DNA from: JBBDYH01 sp040901795
GTDB lineage: Bacteria; Planctomycetota; Planctomycetia; Pirellulales; JALHPA01
Direction: 5' to 3'
Length of the DNA stretch: 52,209 nt
Assembly (NCBI GenBank): GCA_040901795.1
Contig: JBBDYH010000009.1
Coordinates: forward strand, 1 to 52,209
The position numbers and the translations under genes were made by a program. This document shows positions 37,901 to 45,910 of this stretch, in pieces. The notes below the pieces were generated by a model. It searched no databases. It saw nothing but the letters and a program-made list of their open reading frames with translations, and was not told the origin of the DNA. How positions within the stretch are numbered: the first letter of the stretch is position 1; each line of letters starts with the position of its first letter.

Positions 37901-38306
37901 GGCGTTTGAAGTCCGCGCCGTCGAGCTCGCGAAGGCCCTCAGCCTGTTGACCGGCGACGAGCAGATCACGCGGTGGCATCGAAAAGCGGACGCACTCTTG
38001 GAAGATCTGGAGTCGGCCGAGGTGCAACTCGCGGCCACCGATCGCCTGCAAAAGGCCATGCAGGCGGCCGGCTGGAAAGCTGCGCCATCGCAGCGTTGGG
38101 GCTGGGACGCGGGCGAGAGCAACCTGCGCATCGCTCCCGAAGAGCACGCCGCGGCCATGCAGGCCCTCGTCAGCGACATTCAGCGATACATCCAGGAACT
38201 GGTCGTGGGCGGTATCTTTGCCGCCGACGCCGATGCCGTACCGCCGCAATACGTGCCCCTCGTCCGCCGCTACCTGGAGGTGCTTTCGAAGGACGGAGGC
38301 GATTGA
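34917..38306 (+). CDS. Large DUF4175-like membrane-anchored coiled-coil protein
   Basis: A 1129-residue protein. Hydrophobic segments lie at about 27-50, 58-78 and 155-172. An extracytoplasmic beta-rich part follows (L-T-V-E-P-G-D-T-R-V-D-E-G-G-T-L, I-E-S-I-R-V-E-L-S-P-P-A-Y-T-G), then a Gly-rich linker with an uninterrupted run of Gly near residue 550. The remaining ~570 residues are helical and Gln/Glu/Ala-rich, probably long coiled coils. This matches my memory of DUF4175-type proteins encoded beside vWA genes in planctomycetes; the family name is uncertain. It sits between two vWA genes, so it may be a scaffold of their complex. Confidence 0.75.
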   Translation: MPGHHSTSDFLSRFDRLVRSYRRASVLQAVFGGLLVLLLALGAVAAIDFFFEVSRDVRAVATSAILVVTVGSLAWLSFRALVKTSDDSVAAKLESDFPELGQAVRTSVQFRQSVVGAGVSPSLVSAMQRDLSVRSNELPLHETVPTGKLYRAIALFGGAAAALIILTVISWQWRTATLRTLFGDQPYTELTVEPGDTRVDEGGTLQVTAEVHGRVDRPTTLMTRPMGGDETAWTSQKLGEENIAEQAADYLVYQVALANVREPLEYRVTSGPYVTQAHRVEVRHPLSIESIRVELSPPAYTGLSSTVVDEGNFHAVAGSRAQVAIKLDRPVKSATITLAPLNRRGALAGDEQPQVLPLTVTGETLSGEFDLTQDVLYAIEGRAADGSQIRKNRYRIRVREDRPPRIAFDEPSGETEVHALAEMIMRARANDDYGLTRAGVVFQVNNGQEYPLIVREFQNGSDAAAASPDKERRVARVGAAHAEEQQQNVTKVEMEKQLPLEHFELTQKDSITYYAFAEDNPPGGPRRVRTDLQFIDIRPFRRLYRSVEGGRGGGGGGGGGPQLASLEELISRERFVLNRTLRLARSSEPGRRMNLDEIDQIIPLQQNNAELTRELADAVAEFEDEEGVTEDRVSDLFYSAEQAMLAAMDSLTVGNYDTAALQEQDALRYLVEGRNAVEVLIGGAGGGALARLFQANRRLLQKLRRPKSQVERAAEASRMLRNLANREQEVYDSLAEMLRSSMPGDDPSADAEMQPGDRRQRRELEKKQLDISLDAERVDEVVQEIESMTELARARSTKSVELASQVTGALEQGNTGNAADQAQVASGLFRELAVQIDGVTALEPVGRIAVARDLASRMAVDSRNNQADLSKQMQSPPESASEREAEQSGLAAALARRSAQWSDTAGTIEDVLKSIVQTYNAEQDDAVGRIERLLAEAGLSRVTEHLQRLENTVEGRDWRTAELELEALADRMDDLAQRLDAVHRSLVSPRVEQLRAFEVRAVELAKALSLLTGDEQITRWHRKADALLEDLESAEVQLAATDRLQKAMQAAGWKAAPSQRWGWDAGESNLRIAPEEHAAAMQALVSDIQRYIQELVVGGIFAADADAVPPQYVPLVRRYLEVLSKDGGD

Positions 38307-38321
38307 CCAACCTTAGAATTG

Positions 38322-38408
38322 CTAACAAAAGGGGACTGGCTCCGAGTACCACGCCGGTTAGCCCGACAATTTGCACGTAGTTGCGCGGTGCCTGTCCCCT
38401 TTTGTTAG
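38322..38408. repeat. Hairpin repeat, GGGGAC / GTCCCC type
   Basis: CTAACAAAAGGGGAC (38322-38336) and GTCCCCTTTTGTTAG (38394-38408) are perfect inverted copies. Inside them GGCTCCGAG and CGGTGCC continue the pairing imperfectly. The right arm ends 9 bases before the next ATG, so the hairpin could also affect its translation. A related element lies at 40946-41014. Confidence 0.8.
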
Positions 38409-38417
38409 GGCCTTTTA

Positions 38418-40931
38418 ATGCAAACCACCCTCGATCTCGTCCCTCGCTACTCTTTACCGCTCGTGGCGATCATGCTGGCCACGATCGTGGGGAGTTATCT
38501 CGTTGTTCGACTGGCAACAGGGCCCGCCGTATCCCTTGCGCGGCAATGGGGCCTGTTGGCCATCCGCCTGACGCTGATCCTGCTATTGATCGCGCTCTTG
38601 TCCAATCCCGTCTCCGTGGCCGAACGGCCCGGCGCGCTGGAGCCAGCGGACGTCTTCCTCGTGCTCGATGCGTCTCAGAGCATGGCCCTCTCGGATCAGG
38701 GTGCAACCCGCTGGGACCAGGCGATCGACATGATCCGCCGCTCGCTGCGCGACGCCGGCCAATCGATCAACGCGAATCTTAACTTGTTCCGTTTCGGCCG
38801 GCGGTTGGAAGCCGTCGCAGATTCTCGTGCGCTGGGAATAGCGCTCCCCGATCCTGTGGCCTCCAAATCGCCGGAGACGTCACCGGATGGACCCACCACC
38901 GAAGCCGGGCCCCCGAGCGGCAATGCTCCGCCTGCTGCAGGCAAGCTCGAACCGGTGAAACCCGACGAGCCCGATACGCAATTGCTCGTGGCGCTGCGGC
39001 AGATGACGAGCCGCTTCGGACGCCGTCCGCCGGCTGCGGTCGTTGTCTTTTCCGATGGTCGAGCCCGCGATGCCGAGACGGCCGACGAGGTCGCCGGCCA
39101 TTTCGCACGCCTGGGCGTGCCAATCCACGTTGCGCCGCTCGGAGACGCAGCCAAGGGAGGCGACGTCTCGGTCGTTTCGCTGGTCGCACCGGCCACCATT
39201 CGTAAGCACTCCCTCGTGAATGTGCACGCCTTCGTGCGAAGCTACGGCTATTCCGGACATCGTGCCGAGCTCGAGCTCTGGAGCGTCGACACTAGCGGCA
39301 ACACGCAGCAGAAGCTCGACTCCGCCCCCTTGACCCTCGCCGATGGCTTTCAGTCCGTCAACTTGAGCTTCCAATCCGACGAGAACACGCGGAATCTCCG
39401 CGCCCTCGTTCAGCCGCGCAGCGACGAAGTCTCCCCCGAGAACAACCGCTTCGATACCGACGTCCGCGTCGACCGCACGAAGATTCGCGTGCTCTATGTC
39501 GAAGGCAGCCCGATGCGGATCACGGCCGTACAACGTGCAGGGCGGTTGGTCGCTCGCGGGCCACATAGCTACCTGCAAGAGGCACTCGAAGAAGATCCCG
39601 ATATCGAGTGCACCGTGTTGAGCATCGCTGGCAGCCGCATCAACGCACTCGTCAATGCTTTTCCCGCGACGTCCGCTGAGCTGGCGGCTTACGACGCCAT
39701 TATCCTTAGCGGCGTACCAAGCTCGGCGTTCAGCGAAGAGCAGCTCGCGTGGATCGACGACTGGATCGGCAAACGCGGCGCGGGTCTGTGCATGGTGGGT
39801 GGCGCCCTTTCCTTCACGGGCGGCGGCTGGGAGCGCTCCCCCTTAGAAAAGATCCTTCCCGTGCAGCTCGGCCAGCAGGCCGGTGCCGAGGGCGGGGAGA
39901 GAATCGGCGTGCAGCCGAACCTCAGCGAACCGCTGCATCCCATTTTCCGCCTGCTCGACGACCAGCGCCGCAATCGAGATCTGCTCCAGGCGTTTCCCGC
40001 CTTTCGCAGCGTGCACACGGAGCTGAAGTCTCGTCCGAACGTGGCCACCGTGCTGGCAACCGCAGGCGCGGGGAACTTTCCCGCGATTACGGCTGGTCGC
40101 TACGGACGGGGCCGCACGTTGGCCATGGCCTTTCCGATTGTCGCCCCGGCCGCCGAAGAGTTTGTTAACTGGGGCGTCGGTGGTTTCGGCGCGAGCGCTC
40201 GGTCGAGCGGCAGCCAGTACTACAATCGCTTCTGCAGAAACGTCGTTTACTGGCTGACGGAAAACTCGTTTATCGGCCGCCGGCGGCTGGCGGCCACAAC
40301 CGACAAGCGGTTTTACGAGCCGGGCGAAACCGTCGTGCTCGCGGCCTCGGCGTATGACGAAGCCGCGAATCCGACCAGCGCCTATCGCCTGGTCGCGATG
40401 ATCGAGCCTCAGGAGCTCGATGTCGAGTCTGATTATGCGCTCGTGCGCTGGCCGAGCGGCATCGAGCGGACCAGCGGCGCCGATGGGCCGCTCGTCATGT
40501 GGGGCGAAGAGTTCGAGATTCCCCTGCAACCGTCTGACGCTGGGCCCTCCAGTTACGGGCTTACGCTGCAGTTGGCCGACGCCGAGGCGATCGGCGAATC
40601 GAGCGGCGGCATGCGGTTGGAACTAACCGCTTACGAAGGCAGCACGCAGCTCGATAGCATGTCGCTGCCGCTGCAGGTGGTCTACGACCCATTCGAGCAG
40701 CAAAACCCGTTTCCCAACCACGAGCTACTCAAGCAATTGGCGACCAAGTCTGGCGGGCATGCAATTTCGACGCCCACGCAGCTTGCCGAAGTGCTCCGCA
40801 ATGTCCCCGTAACGACCGGCCCGTCCGAGGTCCGCAAAACACCCGCCTGGAGCAACTGGTGGTTATTGGGCGGCCTGCTGGGCGTGCTCAGCATTGAGTG
40901 GTGCTGGCGCCGCCGGATTGGCCTGGCCTGA
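38418..40931 (+). CDS. vWA-domain membrane protein
   Basis: An 837-residue protein. Membrane helices lie at about 12-30 and 47-65. A vWA domain follows with MIDAS D-A-S-Q-S (84-88) and a Pro/Gly-rich insertion (around 155-180). A beta-rich region comes next, then a glutamine-amidotransferase-like fold (I-L-S-G-V-P-S-S-A-F, C-M-V-G-G-A-L-S-F-T-G-G-G-W), and a last membrane helix (W-W-L-L-G-G-L-L-G-V-L-S-I-E-W). It shares its layout with the vWA gene at 32865. It closes the MoxR operon and is followed by a hairpin repeat and a member of the secreted paralogue family. A 17-codon relic resembling its 3' end is at 44723-44773. Confidence 0.85.
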   Translation: MQTTLDLVPRYSLPLVAIMLATIVGSYLVVRLATGPAVSLARQWGLLAIRLTLILLLIALLSNPVSVAERPGALEPADVFLVLDASQSMALSDQGATRWDQAIDMIRRSLRDAGQSINANLNLFRFGRRLEAVADSRALGIALPDPVASKSPETSPDGPTTEAGPPSGNAPPAAGKLEPVKPDEPDTQLLVALRQMTSRFGRRPPAAVVVFSDGRARDAETADEVAGHFARLGVPIHVAPLGDAAKGGDVSVVSLVAPATIRKHSLVNVHAFVRSYGYSGHRAELELWSVDTSGNTQQKLDSAPLTLADGFQSVNLSFQSDENTRNLRALVQPRSDEVSPENNRFDTDVRVDRTKIRVLYVEGSPMRITAVQRAGRLVARGPHSYLQEALEEDPDIECTVLSIAGSRINALVNAFPATSAELAAYDAIILSGVPSSAFSEEQLAWIDDWIGKRGAGLCMVGGALSFTGGGWERSPLEKILPVQLGQQAGAEGGERIGVQPNLSEPLHPIFRLLDDQRRNRDLLQAFPAFRSVHTELKSRPNVATVLATAGAGNFPAITAGRYGRGRTLAMAFPIVAPAAEEFVNWGVGGFGASARSSGSQYYNRFCRNVVYWLTENSFIGRRRLAATTDKRFYEPGETVVLAASAYDEAANPTSAYRLVAMIEPQELDVESDYALVRWPSGIERTSGADGPLVMWGEEFEIPLQPSDAGPSSYGLTLQLADAEAIGESSGGMRLELTAYEGSTQLDSMSLPLQVVYDPFEQQNPFPNHELLKQLATKSGGHAISTPTQLAEVLRNVPVTTGPSEVRKTPAWSNWWLLGGLLGVLSIEWCWRRRIGLA

Positions 40932-40945
40932 CATGCCGTTGAAAA

Positions 40946-41014
40946 GTGGGACTGGCTCCGAGCAGCGAGCCCGAAAACCTGAGAAAAAGGGAGGCCTCTC
41001 GGTGCCTGTCCCAC
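40946..41014. repeat. Hairpin repeat, GTGGGAC / GTCCCAC type
   Basis: GTGGGACTGGCTCCGAG (40946-40962) pairs with the inverse complement at 40998-41014 at 15 of 17 positions. The inner GGCTCCGAG matches the repeat at 38322-38408. Position between converging ends of one operon and the next gene fits a mobile or regulatory hairpin. Confidence 0.75.
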
Positions 41015-41068
41015 ATGCTTCTAGCGTCAGACACTTTCCACACAACCAATCAAATCGGACGACCAGCC

Positions 41069-41902
41069 ATGCGATTTCGTCGAGTTTCGAGAACCTGCGT
41101 CCTCCTGCTGGGGTTCTTTTGGATTGCTCATCCATCGGTCGCGCAAGACGTCGCCGATGACGCGAGTGATAAACAAAAGGAGCGCGTCGGGAAAGAGACG
41201 CTTGAACACGTTAAGAAATTCGTCGTGACCGACAAGAACGAGCAGCGATACGATCCGGTGGAGACCCCGCTCCTCTCCTCGACGGACCCCGCCCGCGGCG
41301 AATGGGGCTCACTGTGGGCCTTCGGCAAGCAAGGCCGCCCAGTGGTAATTTTGGAGCTGTACAAAAACACGGGGCGAGAAGAGCGGTGGGTGCAGGTGCT
41401 GACGCTCACCTCCGACAAGCTCGTGCAGTGCCGTCTGCCCACCGGGCCGAGCTGGGCGCCGCAACAGACTCAGGTCGAGTTGCAGCCCGTCACGGGCGCC
41501 GCGCCCCCCGCCGAGCGGACCCCCCGCCGCGAGCGTCAAGCCAAACTCCTGGCGCGCCGATTCGATGCTCACGAGTTCTGGGACCCCAAAAACTCCCGCT
41601 TCGAGCTGCGGCTGCTGGAAACGCCTCTGCACACGTACCGCGACGAAAAGACAGGTCTCCTCGACGGCATCCTCTTCGGTTTCGTGCACGGGACCAACGT
41701 TGAAGTGCTCCTGTTCCTCGAGGCCCGCGCGGAGGGACAACAGCCTCCGCAGTGGATGTACGGCCTGGCGCGAGTCGGCAGCGCCGAAATGCACGTCAAC
41801 CTGGACGGAAAGGAAATCTGGCAACTCGCTCGAACCCCAGGAGTCGTCGGCCGCTCCAGTGACTCCTACTGGATAACCATCACCTTGACAGGATCGAAGT
41901 AA
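41069..41902 (+). CDS. Secreted protein of the expanded paralogue family (member P, plus strand)
   Basis: A 277-residue exported protein (signal V-L-L-L-G-F-F-W-I-A-H-P-S-V-A-Q). Core motifs are L-W-A-F-G-K-Q-G-R-P-V, R-R-E-R-Q-A-K-L-L-A-R-R-F, A-H-E-F-W-D-P-K-N-S-R-F-E-L-R-L-L, L-D-G-I-L-F-G-F-V-H-G-T-N-V-E-V-L-L-F-L-E-A and K-E-I-W. It is close to the member at 42471-43346, including the R-T-P-G-V-V-G tail. The ATG at 41069 follows the hairpin repeat; the frame is open upstream through that repeat, which I take as non-coding. It is the only intact family member on the plus strand. Function unknown. Confidence 0.8.
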   Translation: MRFRRVSRTCVLLLGFFWIAHPSVAQDVADDASDKQKERVGKETLEHVKKFVVTDKNEQRYDPVETPLLSSTDPARGEWGSLWAFGKQGRPVVILELYKNTGREERWVQVLTLTSDKLVQCRLPTGPSWAPQQTQVELQPVTGAAPPAERTPRRERQAKLLARRFDAHEFWDPKNSRFELRLLETPLHTYRDEKTGLLDGILFGFVHGTNVEVLLFLEARAEGQQPPQWMYGLARVGSAEMHVNLDGKEIWQLARTPGVVGRSSDSYWITITLTGSK

Positions 41903-41903
41903 A

Positions 41904-41919
41904 TTAACGTGCGACGGCG
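41904..41919. repeat. 16-base direct repeat, copy 1
   Basis: TTAACGTGCGACGGCG, starting one base after the stop of member P. An exact second copy is at 44674-44689. The two bracket the inverted gene fragment and two minus-strand family genes, and may mark a duplication or recombination junction. Confidence 0.7.
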
Positions 41920-41939
41920 GCGAAACTGATCCACATACA

Positions 41940-42200
41940 AATGGCGCCGCATTCGTTTTCGCTTTTGGGAACAATCCAGAGACGATCTTGTTCGTCGAGG
42001 CGCATATGGCCGACTCGGGTCCCAGCGCGCCAGGATCGTGGAAGTACGCACTGATTCGCATGGCGGCGGCCGCTGTGACTTTCCGGCTCGGTGACGCCGA
42101 GGTGTGGGCCGTTCCTCAGAGCTTTGGCAGTCCCACTGCCGCGCACTACGCGTTTTCGGGCCCGCTTCCGGCTTCGCGTGCTCCGGACGTTGATCTCTGA
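41940..42200 (+). pseudogene. 3' fragment of a tandem-array family gene, inverted
   Basis: Without an upstream start the plus strand reads G-A-A-F-V-F-A-F-G-N-N-P-E-T-I-L-F-V-E-A-H, then S-W-K-Y-A-L-I-R-M-A-A-A-A-V-T-F-R-L-G-D-A-E-V-W-A-V-P to a TGA at 42198. It matches the last ~85 residues of the seven tandem genes, closest to the one at 45911-46795 (F-A-F-G-N-N-P-E-T-I). The following ~60 bases also match sequence found downstream of array genes (AGGATG...CTCGGCTGCGTGCTC). It is thus a cut copy with flank, facing the other way from the array. Confidence 0.85.
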
Positions 42201-42470
42201 AAAGGGCAATCGAGTAGGATGGGCTCGGCTGCGTGCTCGAATTGAGTCACTCGTTTCAGCAGTGTGGTCAAGCTCGCCGGTCGCGATTTGACGTCGCGTA
42301 GAGCTAATCGTGCAAGCCGGGTTGACGTGCCTGCGGCCTCGCGTGGTTCGCCACTTCTATGCGGCAATTCATGTGCGAAACAACGACGAGACGTGCATCG
42401 TTCCGGCCGAACAACCTTCGCGCGACGCCTAACGAACGCCATAGCTGCATCCAGGCTTCAAGTAGCGTTT
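42201..42470. other. Spacer, partly copied array flank
   Basis: The first ~60 bases resemble the spacer between the genes at 46952 and 45911. In the rest I see no gene, hairpin or RNA. Confidence 0.5.
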
Positions 42471-43346
42471 TCAAAACATCCAATAAGGGTCCGTCGGTAT
42501 CCCCACCACGCCAGGCGTCCGGTCCTGCTTCCAAACTTCCTTGCCGTCGAGTTCGACGTGCAGTTCTGCGCTGGACGACCGCGCCAGGCTGAAGTGCCAG
42601 CGTGACGCTTCGAGCTTCTCACCAAGGGCTTCGATCAAAAGCACAAGTTCCGGATTGGTGCCGTGGGCCAGGATGAAGGCCGTCCCGTCGTGCAATCCCG
42701 CCTTGGCGTCGCTGTAGCGATGCACGGGCTGCACGAGCAGCCGTAGCTCGAACCGCGAATTGTCGGGGTCCCAGAACTCGTGGGCGGTAAACCGCCGGGC
42801 GAGGTCCTTCATCTGTCTAAGGCGAACGGTCTCTTTGGCGGCCGGCGCAGGGGATGCGGTAATCAGCGCGGGATCGATCTGAGTCTTTTGCGGCGTCCAC
42901 CGAGTCCCGTTAGGCGTCCGCATGACGACCCCATGCGTCTGCGACGTGAGGGTCACGGCCTGGCTCCAATTCGCCCGCCCTCGCCCCTGGAACAATTCGA
43001 TGAACGCGACCGGCCGGCCCGACTTGCCAAACGCCCACAGTGTGCCGTTTTCGTGCAGGCGGACGGTATCGCCGAAGATCAAGAGCGGCTGCTCGACCAG
43101 CTCCACGACCTCCTCAGCGTTCTGCGTGTCTTTGCCTTCGACCTCTTTTCCCGCGCTGCGCATGTCGATTTTCTTGATTTGCTCCGTGGCGCGGCGAATG
43201 CGGGCTCGCTGGTCTTCTTCAGGGCGATTCGAGTCGGCGTCCTGCGCCTTCAATGCCAAAGCAATGCCGGCGATGGTCACCGTCAAGAGCAGGCACTTGC
43301 CCAGAGACTTCCACAAACAGGAGAAAGCTTTCCAGAAACACGACAT
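42471..43346 (-). CDS. Secreted protein of the expanded paralogue family (member R)
   Basis: A 291-residue exported protein (signal C-L-L-L-T-V-T-I-A-G-I-A-L-A-L-K-A-Q). Motifs: L-W-A-F-G-K-S-G-R-P-V-A-F-I-E-L-F, V-R-L-R-Q-M-K-D-L-A-R-R-F, A-H-E-F-W-D-P-D-N-S-R-F-E-L-R-L-L, H-D-G-T-A-F and G-T-N-P-E-L-V-L-L-I-E-A. It is the nearest relative of member P on the other strand. The ATG at 43346 has AAGGAGCG at a good distance. The open frame upstream of it has no family similarity. Function unknown. Confidence 0.8.
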   Translation of the reverse strand: MSCFWKAFSCLWKSLGKCLLLTVTIAGIALALKAQDADSNRPEEDQRARIRRATEQIKKIDMRSAGKEVEGKDTQNAEEVVELVEQPLLIFGDTVRLHENGTLWAFGKSGRPVAFIELFQGRGRANWSQAVTLTSQTHGVVMRTPNGTRWTPQKTQIDPALITASPAPAAKETVRLRQMKDLARRFTAHEFWDPDNSRFELRLLVQPVHRYSDAKAGLHDGTAFILAHGTNPELVLLIEALGEKLEASRWHFSLARSSSAELHVELDGKEVWKQDRTPGVVGIPTDPYWMF

Positions 43347-43561
43347 GGTTTCGCTCCTTGTAGATAGTGCAAAGTCGCATGTTCCGACGCGCCCCCCGCC
43401 CAAGTGCCGGATCAAAAGCTCGGCATCGGTCACATCTCGCGATGTACGAGGCATGCCGTGGCATGCCGGGACTTGGCGTCCAAAATTTGCGCCCCAATAC
43501 GCTACCGGACAAAACCGCGTGAATCTAACGGTATTTCTATGTCAAATCGGCGTCTTCGTGC

Positions 43562-44404
43562 CTACATCTCGGATAGCCGAGTAGATTCCACGACTGCCGC
43601 ATAGAACGGACTGGTGGGATCACTCATGGGCACTAAGCCGGACTCCCAAACGGTCGTGCCGTTGTGCTCCAGGCGCACCGGAGTAGCATTGAAACGGGCA
43701 ATTCCATAGAACCATTGCGATCCGTCTTTCCCTCCGCGAGCTTCGATCAAAAGAATTAAATCCGGATCCCAATCGGCGAACATGCAGAAGATCGCCCCGT
43801 CGATCAGGTTGGCCTCGCCGCTCGCATATCGGTACAGCGGCTGCGGCGGCGTTCTAAGTCGAAGTTCGCGGCCATGGGGAGTGCTGAAGCCGGTAAACTC
43901 GCGGGCTAGCAAGCGCATTTGGGCCAGACGCAGCGGGCGCGAATCCTTCGGTTTCTGAGAGTTGGGAATTGGTTTGAGTTCGAGCCCTGGCGCCGGCCGC
44001 CACGTCCTGCCGCCGACGCGGACGGGCACTAATCGGCCAAGCGCCAGTGAATGAAACTCGTGCACGACGTTTCTTCGGCCCCCGCCCACGTCATCCGACC
44101 ATATTGAACCGACGAGCTCGGGCCTGCCCTTGTGCGTCCACAAAAAGAAGGCGCCGTGCACGCGCTCGGAAGCGTGTGAATAAGACATGACCGGCTCGCG
44201 AGTTACTTCCAACTTCGTTTGCTTATCCGACTCCAGGCGAATGTCATAGGCGGCTGCGACGTTCTGGTAGTAATCGAGCCAGCGCTTAAACGCGGCCTTT
44301 TCCGAGCGATCGTCCTGCGTGAACGCCGGTCGAGTCAGCGAGGCCAGTATGCCGGCAAGAGGAACGATCAGGAAGCAAAAGGAATGATGTGGCGTCCTCT
44401 TCAT
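43562..44404 (-). CDS. Secreted protein of the expanded paralogue family (member S)
   Basis: A 280-residue exported protein (signal F-C-F-L-I-V-P-L-A-G-I-L-A-S-L). It is clearly the same subtype as member C of the BlaI operon: F-K-R-W-L-D-Y-Y-Q-N-V, V-M-S-Y-S-H, G-R-P-E-L-V-G-S-I-W-S-D, H-E-F-H-S-L-A, L-R-L-A-Q-M-R, F-S-T-P-H-G-R-E-L-R-L-R-T, P-L-Y-R-Y and D-P-D-L-I-L-L-I-E-A. This pair joins the two clusters evolutionarily. The ATG at 44404 has GGAGG about 11 bases upstream. Function unknown. Confidence 0.8.
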   Translation of the reverse strand: MKRTPHHSFCFLIVPLAGILASLTRPAFTQDDRSEKAAFKRWLDYYQNVAAAYDIRLESDKQTKLEVTREPVMSYSHASERVHGAFFLWTHKGRPELVGSIWSDDVGGGRRNVVHEFHSLALGRLVPVRVGGRTWRPAPGLELKPIPNSQKPKDSRPLRLAQMRLLAREFTGFSTPHGRELRLRTPPQPLYRYASGEANLIDGAIFCMFADWDPDLILLIEARGGKDGSQWFYGIARFNATPVRLEHNGTTVWESGLVPMSDPTSPFYAAVVESTRLSEM

Positions 44405-44673
44405 TGCAGATCGCCTCCGTCTCGTTGGTTTAGGCATGCGTGTGAGGTCCGATTCTCGCGCACGTTCCAAAACAAATCAAGACACAACGTCTTCCGATTC
44501 CGAGATTGTCCACATGCGTCTGCCCCGGCCACCCCCGTCCACCCTGTGCCGGCACTCTCGTCGTTGGATCACGGCAAATACTTGTCCTCGTTTGCCGCGG
44601 CGAGCCAACGACTGGCCTCTCTTTGCCCACGACGCCCCACGTTGGGCCATGTGCGGGTGTTCGATCTATGCGC

Positions 44674-44689
44674 TTAACGTGCGACGGCG
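44674..44689. repeat. 16-base direct repeat, copy 2
   Basis: Exact copy of TTAACGTGCGACGGCG at 41904-41919, in the same orientation, 2770 bases apart. Confidence 0.7.
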
Positions 44690-44722
44690 TTGAAGAGTAA
44701 CAGATGGCTCGTGGCGGATCTG

Positions 44723-44773
44723 CTTGACGTGCTCATCATCGAGTGCGGCAGACGCCGCCTCGGCCTGGCCTAA
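44723..44773 (+). pseudogene. Relic of the 3' end of a vWA gene
   Basis: Reads L-D-V-L-I-I-E-C-G-R-R-R-L-G-L-A and TAA. The end of the vWA gene at 38418-40931 is L-G-V-L-S-I-E-W-C-W-R-R-R-I-G-L-A and TGA. Similar codons with one residue missing point to a decayed second copy of that operon end, here next to the array as the intact gene is next to member P. Confidence 0.6.
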
Positions 44774-44902
44774 TGGGGTCCTGGGATCCCGGCGCGCCCG
44801 GACGAAGCCCACGCGTTGAAATTGATTCGACGTTGCTATGCGCGTGGGCCTCACTGCGGTCGGCCCACCCTACGCCTAAGCGCAAGATCGCTACAGGCGG
44901 CG

Positions 44903-45787
44903 CTACTCCGGATCAACAACACGACCGGGAACCGGGCGCGTAAAGGCGTAGTATGTCGCGCCCGAGCTGCCGAAGGACTGAGGAACGGTCCACACCTCGG
45001 TGTCGCCGTGCTTAAAGGTCACCGCGGCCGCCGACATGCGCGCTAATCCAAACTTCCACGATCCCGGCGCGCCGGGATCCGTGTCGGCTTTGTGCGCCTC
45101 GACGAACAAGATCGCTTCCGGATTGCTTCCCACGGCGAAGGCGAATGCTGCGCCATCGACCAACCCGCTCTCGGCGTCCGAATACCGATAAATCTCCGTC
45201 GGCAGCAGCCGCAGTTCGGCCCGCTGGCCCTGCCACTCCTGGCTGGCACTCAGGCTCCGCGCGAATTGTTTCATTTGCCGCAGGCGGGCCACCTCGGTCG
45301 CGCCCGGGGCTCGCGCCTCCGGGACAGGCAGCAGCTTGAAGTCCATTTCGCGCGGCGCCCAGCGGCCGTGGCCCGCGACAACGGCTGCTACGCGCACGTC
45401 GCTGGTGGCAACCAGGTCGTGGCCCCAAACGCCTTTCGTGCGGTCGGCCGTGCGGAACTCGACCATCATCACCGGCCGGCCGTCAATGGCCCAAGCCCAC
45501 ACCGAGCCGTCCGAGTGCAAACGCGACGGATCACTGAAGCGAAAGAGCGGCTTTTCTATCAACTTCGCCTCTTTACCCTTTTCGCCTTCGCCCACCGTAA
45601 CCTGGATCGTGTCGGCGAGCGTGCGCATATCGGCGAGGTGCCGCTTGCTTGCGCTTTCCTGGGTTTCGTCTTTTCCTTCGGCGGCGGGCTTCGCTTCCTG
45701 ACCGGGCGCGACGTGAGCATCGAAAAACGCCACCGAAATCCAAGCCATCACCAAGCCGCACGAAACTGACACAGCTTTCGTTTTCAT
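44903..45787 (-). CDS. Secreted paralogue, tandem array gene 7 (last)
   Basis: A 294-residue exported protein. The signal M-K-T-K-A-V-S-V-S-C-G-L-V-M-A-W is nearly the same in all seven array genes; cleavage is likely near P-G-Q-E. The mature part has F-R-F-S-D-P-S-R-L-H-S-D-G-S-V-W-A-W, G-R-P-V-M-M-V-E-F, V-A-R-L-R-Q-M-K-Q-F-A-R-S-L, A-E-L-R-L-L-P-T-E-I-Y-R-Y-S-D and D-G-A-A-F-A-F-A-V-G-S-N-P-E-A-I-L-F-V-E-A-H. The ATG at 45787 is preceded by AGGTGG. Its upstream spacer (ACGTGATGCT phrase) resembles that of the gene starting at 50832. Function unknown. Confidence 0.82.
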   Translation of the reverse strand: MKTKAVSVSCGLVMAWISVAFFDAHVAPGQEAKPAAEGKDETQESASKRHLADMRTLADTIQVTVGEGEKGKEAKLIEKPLFRFSDPSRLHSDGSVWAWAIDGRPVMMVEFRTADRTKGVWGHDLVATSDVRVAAVVAGHGRWAPREMDFKLLPVPEARAPGATEVARLRQMKQFARSLSASQEWQGQRAELRLLPTEIYRYSDAESGLVDGAAFAFAVGSNPEAILFVEAHKADTDPGAPGSWKFGLARMSAAAVTFKHGDTEVWTVPQSFGSSGATYYAFTRPVPGRVVDPE

Positions 45788-45910
45788 GTTGCCACCTATT
45801 TCATTACGTGATGCTGTACGTCTAGCGGCTGCACGCGCTCGACTCGACAGCCAGGTAGACGCCGGCGGTATGCATTGGCACTGGCACGAACAACGCCGCA
45901 TACGCCACGC

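Larger units (their letters stand above)
44405..44902. other. Spacer with repeat copy and gene relic
   Basis: About 500 bases upstream of member S and downstream of the array. It holds the second TTAACGTGCGACGGCG copy (44674-44689) and the 17-codon vWA relic (44723-44773). A short GATCCCGGCGCGCC phrase near 44781 resembles part of the array genes. No intact gene is visible. Confidence 0.55.

Noticed and set aside
42429..42435. GCCTAAC, resembling an attC (integron) core box, with an integrase-like relic elsewhere
   Set aside because: No matching GTTRRRY partner at a fitting distance and no cassette-like gene arrangement; a 7-base match is expected by chance.
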